A DNA stretch of 64,000 bases. Origin: Carposina sasakii. Lineage: Eukaryota > Arthropoda > Insecta > Lepidoptera > Carposinidae. The position numbers and the translations under genes are program-made. Below the pieces are notes generated by a model, which saw nothing but the letters and a program-made list of their open reading frames with translations, was not told the DNA's origin and searched no databases. The stretch covers positions 1,358,906-1,422,905 of the forward strand of contig CP053165.1 in assembly GCA_014607495.2 (NCBI GenBank), written 5' to 3'. Below are positions 1 to 10,245 of this stretch, piece after piece (position 1 is the first letter of the stretch; every line of letters starts with the position of its first letter).

Positions 1-25
1 ATTTCTGGAGATATCGCACATGTTT

Positions 26-43
26 TGGTGACCCCGACGTGAT
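26..43 (+). promoter_or_regulatory. Primer binding site, complementary to tRNA-Trp 3' end
   Basis: The 18 bases TGGTGACCCCGACGTGAT lie 5 bases after the LTR end. Their reverse complement, ATCACGTCGGGGTCACCA, matches the 3' end of animal tRNA-Trp including CCA. This is the site where minus-strand DNA synthesis would start. Recognition of the tRNA is from memory of its acceptor and T arms. Confidence 0.8.
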
Positions 44-741
44 TGGCGACAATAAATAAGTAACGAGTACAAGAACAGTTGGAAGTAAGACGAGATTTTA
101 TACGGAAAAGCTGCATATTACGGATCCGAAGGAAGTTATGCCCTTTTCTCTGCTTATTAACGTTTCCTTTCATGTTTTTAATTGTTTTCGATATGTGTAA
201 ATAGTGTTCGTGTCTTCAGACATTCAACTTATTTCCATACTTCTTACTACACTACGAAATTAAGTTCATTGAATTCTAATGATTACTTCTATTTTAGATT
301 AAAAAACATATATAAATTACTTCTTTATGTACTAACACATAATATAAATACATTTTGTTAGGTATTTGTTGGTAAAATATCATATAAACTCGCATTAAAG
401 GTGGTATAGGCAGAGTAGGTATATCATCATTTCAAAGTTACAATTAAAACCACTCCATACACCACTTTTAACACTTGCGTAAATCGATATTTGAGCATTC
501 TATCCAATTTCTAGGAACATACAGGGGAAATAAACGAACGAGAACTTCAGTATTAGCAAAGAATTTCCCCGCGATATCACCGTTCGAGCGCACCGTGTCA
601 TCTATATTTGTAGTCGGACCGCGGCGGTGATCTTGCAGTCATCATAGCAGTTTATACATTAGATTCGAGGTTGTATTCATTGCTTATTATATTCCTAGTA
701 TAACTTATCAACGCTAGTAAGTAGTTGAATTCGCCCTCAAC
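44..741 (+). other. Untranslated leader of the BEL/Pao element
   Basis: AT-rich sequence between the primer binding site and the Gag start, with no long ORF. It would carry packaging signals in an active copy, but none can be identified by eye. Confidence 0.5.
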
Positions 742-2715
742 ATGACTGATTTAAAAGAACTTATTCAACAGAGAGGTACAATTAGAAGTCGTCTAACATT
801 ATTTGAAAAATATTTAACGCCATTAATATTAATTGAAGATATACGGGAGCGCAATAAACTTGTAAATAATGATCTTAACTTAAGATTAAATAAAATACAA
901 GAGCTATCACAAAGTTTCGAAGATATTCAATCTAAAATAGAAATCATAGATCCCGACACTTCAAAACAAATATTAGAACGGGAAGAAACGGAAAACAGGT
1001 TCTTTAAATTGATAGGACAAGCTCAGGACATATTAGACGCGTTTAACGAATGTAAAATAAAACACAAGGACGAGGCCTCGTGCTATGGCAGTTCATCATC
1101 TTTTTCTAACCATATTAAATTGCCACCACTTAAGCTTCCTCCTTTTGACGGGAACTCAAGTAACTGGCTTGAGTTCCGAGATATGTACCTATCTCTAATT
1201 CATAACAATGATAGTATGGACGAGATTAGTAAATTCCATTACTTAAGAACTTATTTAGAGGGTTCTGCTAAATCAGTCATTAGCTCAGTCACAGTATCTG
1301 CAAACAATTATCAAATCGCTTGGTCGTTGCTCTGCAATAGATATAACAAAAATCGTCTATTAATTAACGAACACATTAAATGTCTATTTTCGATTGAAAC
1401 GCTTACAAAAGAGTCCGACCGAGGTCTACGCTATTTGGTTGATACGATTTCAAGGCATTTAAGTGCATTAAATTCACTTGGCGAAGCGACCGACAAATGG
1501 GATTCGCTTATTATTTACATGGGCTCTGCAAAGTTAGACCCAGTAACTTCCAGACAGTGGGAAGAGTTTCGAAGCACGTTGGATACACCAACGCTTACAA
1601 ATTTTTATGATTTTCTTCGTCAAAGGGCAACTGTATTAGAAACAGTCAACGCCACTAAACCTGTAAAAACTGTAAATATAACAAACAAAAATGAAAACCG
1701 CAGTAATTTTATAAAACCTAAATCATTTATTTCATCCTCTCTCGATTCCATTCCACGTGGTAGCTGTTTAGCATGTAAAGAATATCATAAATTATATGAA
1801 TGCAACAAATTCAAATCCATGTCGGCTGAAGAACGAAACGCGAAGGTGTTTGAGTGGCGTATCTGTAGTAATTGTCTTCGTGGTGGTCATCAGTCTCATC
1901 AATGTAGACTGTTTGGTTGCCGCATCTGTAAAAGAAAACACAACACGTTATTACATAAATACAATACACATGACAATAATTCGCAAACAAATCAAGATCA
2001 GCAGTCACACGCACAACAAGCACTAAGCAGTGGTGAAGCATCTAGATCTACTTTACCCACCACTGCCTCTAATCTCAGTTCAAACGATGAGCAACTTATC
2101 GGTGCTGCTGACGTATCTATTAGCCATACTCCGATAGTTACTATGTCTGCTGGCGCTTCTAACTTGGCTCTTCTTTCTTCGGCTATAGTTGAGGTGTCAA
2201 ACAACGACAGAACGATCAGACTGAGAGCACTCTTAGATAGTGGTAGTCAGTCATCGTTCATCACGGAGTCGGCGCAGGCGAAATTAGCTTGTAATAAAAA
2301 TCCTAATAAATGTAAATATGTGTCCGGTCTTAATAATGCAACAATACGCATAGCCGAACATTGTAATATACAAATAAAATCTCTTTATACATCATTTAGT
2401 ACTTCTGTTAAATGTAATGTCGTACCTCTCATTACCGACAATCTTCCTCAAACAGAAGTACGCATACGTGAGTTAGGTATTCCTAGCAATATCGAGTTAG
2501 CGGACCCAGCCTTCTTCTACCCATCTGAAATTGACTTGCTATTAGGAGCAGACATTTTCTGGGACATTATGGGAACGTCTCGTTTACAATTAGGACCTAA
2601 CAAACCGATTTTACAAGAAACCAAGTTCGGTTGGATAGTAGCAGGCCCCATTGGGGGGAAATATTATTCAAATTCTAATAATATACGTTGCCAATTTTGT
2701 AAATACATAACATAA
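742..2715 (+). CDS. Gag-protease polyprotein of a BEL/Pao retrotransposon
   Basis: An uninterrupted 657-codon ORF. Residues about 130-300 form the DUF1759-type Gag region typical of BEL/Pao elements (LPPFDG near 132-137). Residues 342-405 are Cys/His zinc-binding segments: a CX2C at 342/345, a CX2CX4HX4C knuckle at C375-C378-H383-C388, then C393/C396/H400/H405. Residues about 480-640 are a DUF1758-type retroviral-like aspartic protease with the active-site DSG at 499-501 and the second hydrophobic-hydrophobic-Gly motif (LLLGAD) near 599-604. The reading ends soon after the WIVAGP segment that normally precedes reverse transcriptase, then meets a stop. The product would form the particle core and process the polyprotein. 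The start is the first ATG after the leader, and an amphipathic helical stretch follows it. The ORF is intact although pol has gone, suggesting fairly recent activity or trans-mobilisation. It is a retroelement gene, not a host gene. Confidence 0.9.
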   Translation: MTDLKELIQQRGTIRSRLTLFEKYLTPLILIEDIRERNKLVNNDLNLRLNKIQELSQSFEDIQSKIEIIDPDTSKQILEREETENRFFKLIGQAQDILDAFNECKIKHKDEASCYGSSSSFSNHIKLPPLKLPPFDGNSSNWLEFRDMYLSLIHNNDSMDEISKFHYLRTYLEGSAKSVISSVTVSANNYQIAWSLLCNRYNKNRLLINEHIKCLFSIETLTKESDRGLRYLVDTISRHLSALNSLGEATDKWDSLIIYMGSAKLDPVTSRQWEEFRSTLDTPTLTNFYDFLRQRATVLETVNATKPVKTVNITNKNENRSNFIKPKSFISSSLDSIPRGSCLACKEYHKLYECNKFKSMSAEERNAKVFEWRICSNCLRGGHQSHQCRLFGCRICKRKHNTLLHKYNTHDNNSQTNQDQQSHAQQALSSGEASRSTLPTTASNLSSNDEQLIGAADVSISHTPIVTMSAGASNLALLSSAIVEVSNNDRTIRLRALLDSGSQSSFITESAQAKLACNKNPNKCKYVSGLNNATIRIAEHCNIQIKSLYTSFSTSVKCNVVPLITDNLPQTEVRIRELGIPSNIELADPAFFYPSEIDLLLGADIFWDIMGTSRLQLGPNKPILQETKFGWIVAGPIGGKYYSNSNNIRCQFCKYIT

Positions 2716-3774
2716 CAGCATCTAAGTATATCCTAGGAGATTTCAGCGATAAAACATTTCTTGTAGATAAGAGTGATCCACTACTACTAAACATACCTAC
2801 TTCTTTATTATAGGAATTAATTATTTATTTACTCAGCGGAATATAACTATTATAACAAACTCTTCTTTTAGTTCATCTTCTTGCATATTCCGCGCAAATA
2901 TGTAACTAAGCAACTAAGTGATCAATCTAAATTCTTACAAATTCAACTAAACTATTTGATCCGCTTAGCTTATTTAAACTCAATGTACTAGTACCTACAT
3001 ATAATAAAAGCTACGTACTCTAAATATTTCTATAAAACTACGAACGTCTAAACTAACATAAATACTTACTTCACCTATTATTTAAACTTATATCTAACTA
3101 TAATACAAATTACTAAAAGTGAAAATATAATTTATATAGCTACATTTATGTCTACGTTATTCAAAAGACTACTTCATGCAGGTCTTCAACTGATCACTTC
3201 TAGCCAAGTGCAGGCAAAAGATTAACAAGATCAACTTATTGTAACTAGATTTAGAATCCATACTTAAACTATAAATTATTGTATAAAATACTAAAATATT
3301 AATACTTACCTTCATATCGGGTGACAGTTAGTCATCCTTTCCAAGTTACTAGTTACGATTGTGCAGATCCATTTCCAACACTCAACCGCAAGTGTCGTGA
3401 ATGTAAAATTATAAAAATCTACTTACGTTTATTTGTTTACTTGAGTAAAACCAAGCGAGCTATACTGCGATAATAGCAGATATCAAGAAGGGCGCAAACA
3501 ACTATCATAGCAGTTTTTAGAGCCATGCAATGAATCTATCTCTTCATTAGCCGAATAAAGCATCAAATTTAAATTCTCGCTCGCAGTTAGGTAATAATTT
3601 GATGATGGAATGTTTGATTGTTGTTTTAGATGCGATGTTAAACACCACCTCACTCATTAGAATAGGGAACACGTTAGGTTAGAAGAGTTATCAACGTTAT
3701 TTGCACAAATTGACGCAATTTTAAACTCTTAGTCCCCTAACTCCACTATTAACAGACCTGACAGACTTTTATCC
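2716..3774 (+). other. Noncoding internal part of BEL/Pao element at the pol deletion
   Basis: AT-rich and full of stops in all frames. I see no trace of reverse transcriptase or RNase H motifs. Either pol was replaced by unrelated sequence or it has decayed beyond recognition by eye. Confidence 0.5.
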
Positions 3775-4130
3775 CATATGTTCCGGGCACTTCCTGATCG
3801 GCAGGCCGTTCACTTCTCTACGATCTCCAACTATACGCGATATCAGTCCTAACAGACTAAGGAGATGCGATTGATCAAGCAAATGAGTCAAAAATTCTGG
3901 TAGAGATATCATCATGCCAAGAACGACTTTCAGAAGACGAAGATTCTCAAGGAACCCAATCTACCTCTACTCAAATGGCGAATCGTATACACCGGCTTCA
4001 TCTTGAACCAGATGGCGCCGTACGCGTAGCAGATGTCAACACTGCAAAAGGCATCATACGTCGTGCTAATTTATCTATCTCTGGCAGCAACCTATGCGCG
4101 AAGACTCTACTCGAAGCTTCAATATCTTCG
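3775..4130 (+). pseudogene. Decayed C-terminal tail of BEL/Pao pol (integrase end)
   Basis: Several short segments in different frames match the conserved end of BEL/Pao polyproteins: GHFLIGRPF at about 3788-3814, QMSQKFW at about 3880-3900, LPLLKWRI at about 3963-3987, and RIHRLHLEPDGAVRV from 3984, followed by TAKG. Frameshifts and stops separate them. The 115-codon ORF at 3975-4322 starts in this remnant and runs on into the LTR, so it is not an independent gene. It shows that the copy derives from a complete element that lost the RT to integrase-core part. Confidence 0.75.
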
Positions 4131-4142
4131 AGGGGGGGAATA

Positions 4143-4389
4143 TGTCTACGCTTCTATTCGATTGCATATCGATACTTGTGGCTGTATAGTGCAGAATTCT
4201 CTCGCGTTACCGAATGCGCGGGAACGGTGAAAAAATATATAATCTGGGGAGAAGAACTAAAATGGACAATATTATTACATACACGCTTTAATTACAAATT
4301 TAATTACTACAAGATTAACTAAATATTAATGTAAAGTAATAAACACATCATTTAAGAAGCCTTCTATTTATTTCTGGAGATATCGCACA
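4143..4389 (+). repeat. 3' LTR of the BEL/Pao element
   Basis: It begins TGTC just after the polypurine tract agggggggaa (4131-4140) and ends CGCACA, giving TG...CA termini. TATATAA at 4236-4242 is a plausible promoter and AATAAA at 4338-4343 a plausible polyadenylation signal. Only the last 20 bases can be compared with the 5' LTR, and they are identical. Confidence 0.8.
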
Positions 4390-6274
4390 GTGTTTGTGTG
4401 TTACATAAAAACAAACGAATATAGTTTAAGTAAGTACTTACATGGACTTCGACCACTTTTGATTTAATTAAGTTAATATTCGTCAATTGAAATTTCTTAC
4501 TAGAGCTTGCTAGTTACCTACTGCGCCCTAGACCCATCGCTGACTCTCTACTCTAACAACTCATGATCTTCATCATAGATAACTATAAGCAATATGGCAC
4601 GCCGGATTAGAGCCTAGCATGTAGAAAGCTGCTATTCAGAAATATAGCTGCTGCTGACATTTAGAAATATGGTGAAAGTTCAACCTTACACGTATAAAAA
4701 TTCAGATGACCTGATGAAACACATTAAAGACAACCATATCGCGTTCTAACTCGGACTAAGCGACCTCTAGTGGCCGCATACGCGAATTAAAGTGAGCGAC
4801 GCTCCAGATAAGTTTGACTCGCCGTTCTATTGACTGAATACAGTACTAGGAATCGTACCAAATAGGAGCGCGATCGCTAGAGCTCCACTCGATACATAAG
4901 ATTACAACTTACTTGAGACGAACGCGTAGACACTATTGTATAATCATAGTAGAATTGAAAGATAATTATAAATATAAAAAAATAAAGATCGCCTATGTAA
5001 TCTTTGTGGGTGGGAGTGCACCGCACCAGCGCTTCATGCTGCCTACCATAATATTTATTGTATAATACTAAAGTTTGATTATTGACTGACGGGCTCCAAA
5101 TAGGGCACACAGTTCTTCTTACTGTTCTTCTTTTATGTCTGCTTCTACCTGTTTACCTACTTCTTTTGATCTGTAACTATTTCTACCCTATTTCTATTGT
5201 CTTGTTCTATGTTGTTTCTGTCCGTGTATGTGTAACTTTCAAATAAAATACTATTATATTCTATTGCCAAAGATGACAAGATTTGTTTTTCTTGTATGTA
5301 CTATGTAGGTGTTTATAAATTTTCAATAATTGTTAACCCTAATGCAATAAGTGTAGGATGACTTGGTAAAATTTCCAATGGATTCCATACAAGCGACCGG
5401 TAATGAACCCAAAGGGAAATTAGTTATTTTAGTAGCATTATATATTATGTTAATGCTTGAGCCTCATCCCTTAGTTAGGGTTAGTTATACTGTTAACCAT
5501 AATTGCATCATAAAATATACAGCCAGCCAATGAAATAATGCATAAAGATCGTTATGCATTATTTTCAGATCTCGGATTTAATCTTCGATTCTTTCTATAA
5601 AAATCTGGTCGCCACTTCGTCCTTCTGGACAACAGAATTTCAAGAAGGTGGTTTAGTAAATAAAATATTAAGATAACAAATAACAAACTTACGAGTACAT
5701 TTATAATAAAAGTTGGGATTTAAAATAAATATTCTGAAATTAATTTTGATCTCTAGTTCTCTATACTTACTTCTATCTATAGGTACAATAAAAAAGTTAC
5801 TCTTTCAAATCCCGAACTCATTGACGTCTCGACACGTCTCACCCGTACGGATTTTTACGGGGACGCCATAATCCGTACAGCCCTACAGCGGGGCCTATTA
5901 AGGGTGTGCTTGACCCGGTTCCAAGCGTACAGTCAGGTACACCCTGATGTATACTATCATTGTTACTGTTGGTTGTTGAAGACTGGATAATTGGATGTAT
6001 TTCTCTTTTTGAGGTTATTATGATTTAATTTTATTTGTGACGTGTAGTTATCTGCTACTTATCGATTGCAGAATAGAAGGATTGTCTTTGTTCTGTGTTG
6101 ATGCAGGTTTTTGCTAAAATGTCTTCCGTTCAAGCTTCATCAGCGTCATCAAAGAAACTTATACATCTGGGCCTGCTATGCTAAAACGTGACTTCCTGTA
6201 ATACCTTCGTGATCCTGCAATTTTCCCCCATTTTAAAAATAAACGTGTGTTTATTTATATGTATAACCTTTGGG
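4390..6274. other. Unexplained AT-rich DNA
   Basis: No coding similarity, splice-flanked exon or recognisable repeat found by eye. A GC-richer patch at about 5820-5960 looks like old repeat sequence, but I could not assign it. Confidence 0.4.
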
Positions 6275-6457
6275 TAGTGTATAGCTATCGCGATGAAAAA
6301 TAACGTTGCCAATATGTAATTAAGAAAAGAGATGGTAAAATTCGTCATCCGAGTAATTGACCCGGTAGCTCAGTGGTTAGAGCGGCTGGCACGGTATGCA
6401 GTGGTCGTGGGTTCAATTCCCGCTCGGGTGAATAATTTTTTCCATTTCTTTATTAAT
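6275..6457 (+). repeat. tRNA-derived SINE, family 1
   Basis: The tRNA-like part (6360-6429) has an A box (tagctcagtggttagagc), a B box (gtgggttcaattccc) and six-base acceptor-like ends (acccgg/ctgggt-type pairing), but its anticodon arm does not fold well, so it is a SINE head rather than a working tRNA. It is preceded by an 85 bp leader (tagtgtatagctatcg onward) shared with the copies at 11.9 and 15.7 kb, and followed by a common tail, aattttttccatttc + tttattaataa. Confidence 0.65.
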
Positions 6458-6460
6458 ACA

Positions 6461-6722
6461 CATACATACATATAATCACGTCTTTATCCCTTACGGGGTA
6501 GGCAGAGCACCAAGGGCCGATAGAACCACATGGTGCTACTTCTGACCAATTTTGAGGGTATAGTGATATTTACAAGTTCGGTTAGTAGTAACAGGTGGTC
6601 AGCCCATCGCCTACAAAACTCCAAGACCCTCTTGTCCCTCTACTGACTTGTACAGTATGCCCGGGAAGAGAAGCAGCTGTAGTATTATACCTTTTTTTTT
6701 CATTTCCAGAGCAACATAGAAG
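6461..6722 (+). repeat. R250 interspersed repeat, unclassified
   Basis: About 260 bp containing cctttatcccttacgggg-like, gccgatagaaccacatgg and tgcccgggaagagaagcagc segments. It recurs at 7971, 9517, 11975, 57853, 60036 and 60298. One end carries CATA/GTAT microsatellite. No tRNA boxes or clear terminal inverted repeats are visible. Confidence 0.7.
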
Positions 6723-7027
6723 TTTATTTTTTTATTAATAATTTTATTATATGTACTTATGTATTTGATGTGTGCGAATAACTCATGTAAATACATTGCA
6801 ATAATGGCAAGAGTAAATAAAAACAATAAAAAACTAACAATACTTATCATAAATTGTTTTAAAATTGCAATTAAAAATGATGTCTTCAATATTTTGTTAA
6901 TTTTAATTTGTCACAAACACCCTGTATGTAAATAAAACAAATTGTGTGCGAATAACTCATCTAAATACATTGCAATAATGGCAAGAGTAAATAAAATAAA
7001 ATAAACAAACAATACTTATCATAATTT
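6723..7027. repeat. Local direct duplication
   Basis: A segment starting tgtgcgaataactcat and including attgcaataatggcaag occurs at about 6770-6830 and again at about 6942-7000, about 170 bp apart. It is AT-rich and noncoding. Confidence 0.6.
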
Positions 7028-7100
7028 AGCACGGTATGCAGTGGTCGTGGGTTCGATTCCCACTCGGGTGAGGAATTTTTTCCATTTCTTTATTAATAAT
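7028..7100 (+). repeat. SINE family 1, 5'-truncated copy
   Basis: Starts inside the tRNA-like region (agcacggtatgcagtgg), then has the B box and the common aattttttccatttc tail. Confidence 0.6.
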
Positions 7101-7505
7101 TTTATAATACATAATTTATTTTAAAATTACAATTTAAATTATGTCTTCAATATGTTATTAATTTTAATTGGTCACAAATACCCTGTATGTAAATAAAACA
7201 AATTGGTAGTTTGGTATCATGTGTATACCATTTATACGGCCACAACTATACAGGGCAAGAATAAAGTATACTTCTAACCCAGCGGCTACCGTAGCCTTAC
7301 CTATAGCTTAGCCACGGTTTATTGTTTACGGTTAGTAGCTATTTGAGTGAGCCATTAACTATAATGGCTACAGATCGGAAAGAGTAACTTTTGAAGGGTA
7401 CTTGCTGAAAGCTTGGTTTGAATTTTATTTTATTACCAAAGACATGCTATTGTGGTTTAAAAAATTGCTTTAAGTCATGTTTGTTGGAACATTATTTTAT
7501 TAACA

Positions 7506-7854
7506 TACAGGGTGATTTTTGGTCGTCAACGTTCCCGAAAACTACGGAATCTCCTCATCATCACGATCATTTTTCTCCATGGAAGCATACCTGGGAAGTG
7601 TCTGGTTTTCAAAATATTAGAGTCCAAAGTTGAGTAAATAGACTGCGTTTTTCTGCATAAATGCACATAGACGCGCGTAGCAGGATTTTTTCACGAAAAA
7701 TAATTAATATCTGTCTATAAAAAAACTAGCATAAACACTAGTATATTTTTTTATTTAAAAAAAAAAATCCCAGCATTTTTTTTGGCATAATATTTATTTC
7801 ATGTATAGAATACGTACCCTTCGTTAAAGGTGGCCACAAAAAAACACCCTGTAT
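7506..7854 (+). mobile_element. TIR element ending TACAGGGTG / CACCCTGTA
   Basis: The ends are inverted (tacagggtg at 7506, caccctgta at 7845-7853) and TA-flanked, as in mariner-like or related nonautonomous elements. Inverted partial copies of the interior are at 12420-12545 and 14358-14616. The 71-codon ORF at 7418-7633 lies mostly inside it and is not a gene. Confidence 0.6.
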
Positions 7855-7970
7855 AGGTGAAAATATACATACAAAGGGCACCTAGGATCCACATACATAA
7901 TATCCGCACGTCTGTTATTTTTATGAAAATATTGCAATCTGAATGCTGGGGCTTCACTAATACTCATCAC

Positions 7971-8236
7971 TCATACATACGTATAATCATGCCTTTATCC
8001 CTTACGGGGTAGGCAGAACACCAAGGGCCGATAGAACCACATGGTGCCACTTCTGACCAATTTGGAGGGTAAAGTTGAGATGTACAAGTTCGGTTAGTAG
8101 TAACAGGTGGTCAGCCCATCGCCTACAAAACACCAAGACCCTCTTGTACTACTGACTTGTACAGTAGTACAATGCCCGGGAAGAGAAGCAGCTGTCGTAT
8201 TATACGTTTTTTTTTCACTCCCAGAGCAGCATAGAA
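7971..8236 (+). repeat. R250 repeat copy
   Basis: Near full-length, same orientation as the copy at 6461. It ends cagagcagcatagaag. Confidence 0.7.
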
Positions 8237-9044
8237 GACATCACTCATCTCCTTCATAATTCTGCAGTTCGAGTCACATTCTCGGGACCTACTGATTTAT
8301 TACTATGATATGACATGGCTGACATGATACTATGAAAATACTTTTTATTAGCGAGTAAAGGTAGTATAAACTTTTCTCGTAGTAATTCGTAGCCACTTGT
8401 ACTAGATTAGACCAATGTAACGCTGTCCCCTTCTTCCCCTATTACAGACAAGAAGTGGACAGGTTCAGTAAAAAGAAAAAACCAAATTAAAATGAAAGTA
8501 AAAATATAATAAAATTTAGAGCAATGAGACAATGTAATTAAATTAAAACGCGATAACAGGTCGTGGGTCGACTGATCCTGGTTTCTTTAATAAATATGAA
8601 ATTTATCCAGATAAATAACGTATCTTCTGGTTGGCGGTGGTTGTACTCCTGGCTGCAAGGTGATCTGCAGCGGCAACAGAAGGCGGCGGTCAGCGAAATA
8701 TTCCCTCAGAAAACAGGCAGGGCTCGGCGTCCTGATCAGGCTGGGGTAACTTCCCGCAAACTGGGGTAATTTTAGGTAAACCCTAACCTAGTCCAGATGT
8801 ACTACTCGTAACTAGACTATGCACAGCCGAAAAAAAATCCGCTACCTATAAACGCGGAATGCAAGTGCGAAAGGGACTTTATGTTCATTCTGTATAAGAG
8901 TATCAAATTCCTTTTTACGTTACAGCATCTACCTTTAAAGCGCAATAAGATTTACGTCACCCAATAAAACATAAAATAAATCTACCCCCTTACTTCTAAT
9001 TTGAGCGTATACGCATAGTTTAAGCATACAAGTAGTTTATATTT
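8237..9044. other. Unexplained DNA
   Basis: Mostly AT-rich. The GC-richer 8563-8769 has a 68-codon ORF without recognisable similarity. No repeat family assigned. Confidence 0.3.
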
Positions 9045-9205
9045 GACGGCCGATTGGTGTAGCTGGTAGTGGCCCTGCCTGCGACGCCATAGGTCCTCGG
9101 TTCGAATCCCGGTAGGTGCAAACATTGATATGATGAATATCTGTGGTACTAGGTCAATGTGTTGTGAAATGTGTGAATATTTATATTTATTATATTTCTC
9201 AAGAC
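9045..9205 (+). repeat. tRNA-derived SINE, family 2
   Basis: The head has an A-box-like ggtgtagctggtagtggcc and a B box (ggttcgaatcccgg) followed by gtgcaaacattgatatgatg. It shares its tail (aatgtgttgtgaa-tgtgtgaa) with the copies at 14798 and 18470. Confidence 0.65.
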
Positions 9206-9516
9206 TGCTTTCGCGGGGGTCGGTGAGATTTCAGTGCGATAATTAAATTGTATAGAGCTTCAATTTTTCATATATTTCGTGCATGGTATAGAGTAAATAT
9301 CTTATTCTATTAAATGAAATAAACCAATATAGTTCAGAAAAAATAATTTCAAAAAAAATTATATCAGGAGTTTTCCTAAATAACCTCATTTATTTAAAGT
9401 AAAAACCTGACTGCGTAAAAATTTTGACCCAGTCACTTTCACGACTAACGGCCAATAATGCGAGAGATCAAAAAGAATCTTGGATTTTTTTCATTCCTAA
9501 TTTGAAATTTATAACT

Positions 9517-9746
9517 TCTTTGCTGCTCTGGAAGTGAAAAAAAAAACATAATATAATACAGCTGCTTCTCTTCCCGGGTATACTGTACAAGTCAGTAGAG
9601 GGACAAGAGGGTCTTGGTATTTGGTAGGCGATGGGCTGACCACCTGTCACTACTAACCGAACTTGTACATCTCAACTATACCCTCAAAATTGCTCAGAAG
9701 TGGCATCATATGGTTCTATCGGCCCTTGGTGCTCTGTCTACAAAGG
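9517..9746 (-). repeat. R250 repeat copy
   Basis: Reverse orientation, from the gctgctctgg end to the tggtgctctg segment. The last part is lost. ORFs at 9468-9650 and 9614-9829 are shadows of this repeat. Confidence 0.65.
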
Positions 9747-9907
9747 CTGGGCTCTGTAAAGGCAAATTGAAGATTAAATCTGAGATATGTAAAAAATCTC
9801 TCAAGATCAGTTATAGAGATTGGCAGTAAGAAAAGTTTAGGCTGTAGAGCGTAACTAACTTTAAAAAACATAACCGTCCTTCTGGCCCAGTCCGGTAAAT
9901 AGTTCAT

Positions 9908-10245
9908 ACTAGTGGACGCCCGCGACTCCGTCCGCGTGGATTACAGAAAAAACAAAATGTCGAAATTATCTGGGATAAATTTTCCCGGGATAAAAAGTAG
10001 CCTATATGTTAAATTGGACCTGTCACAATATATTCCTGAAAACTGCATCGAAATCGGTTCAGCCGTTTCTGAGATTAGCGTGTACAAACGCACAGATGAA
10101 CAGACAAACCGACTAACAGACAAAAATTTCAAAAATAATTGTTTTGGGTACTATTGCGTTGATAAAGGTCTCCTCTAATATTTTTTTCTTATATATCTTC
10201 TATGTACAGACAGCGACCCGTTACATTTTTATTATATGCATAGAT
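9908..10245 (+). repeat. Helitron-like (Lep1-related) repeat, subfamily II
   Basis: Begins ACTAGTGGACGCCCGCGAC, the signature end of a lepidopteran nonautonomous Helitron (CTAG terminus next to a short hairpin gacgc..gcgtc). It continues through cgggataaaaagtagcctat and ends ttattatatgcatagat. Related copies are at 23588, 38767 and 57066. ORFs on both strands here (9912-10178, 9941-10132) are repeat shadows. Confidence 0.65.

Larger units (their letters stand above)
1..4389 (+). mobile_element. BEL/Pao LTR retrotransposon, pol-deleted, 5' LTR cut by window edge
   Basis: The window opens in the last 20 bases of the 5' LTR: the same 20 bases (atttctggagatatcgcaca) recur at 4370-4389 as the end of the 3' LTR. 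Between them, in order, are a tRNA-type primer binding site (26-43), a ~700 bp leader, an intact Gag-protease ORF (742-2715), about 1 kb of noncoding AT-rich DNA, a decayed tail of pol (about 3775-4130), a polypurine tract (4131-4140) and a 247 bp LTR. The internal part is about 4.1 kb, against about 5-7 kb in complete BEL/Pao elements. Reverse transcriptase, RNase H and the integrase core are missing, so the copy could move only with enzymes supplied in trans. The target-site duplication cannot be checked because the left flank is outside the window. Confidence 0.9.

Noticed and set aside
1796..2204. Short ORFs on both strands inside the Gag ORF
   Set aside because: Overlap the well-supported Gag-protease frame; shadows.
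3975..4322. 115-codon ORF in the BEL/Pao 3' part
   Set aside because: Begins in the decayed pol tail and runs into the LTR; not a separate gene.
6360..6429. Possible functional tRNA gene
   Set aside because: A and B boxes are present, but the anticodon arm does not fold and the same unit recurs with a common tail; it is a SINE head.
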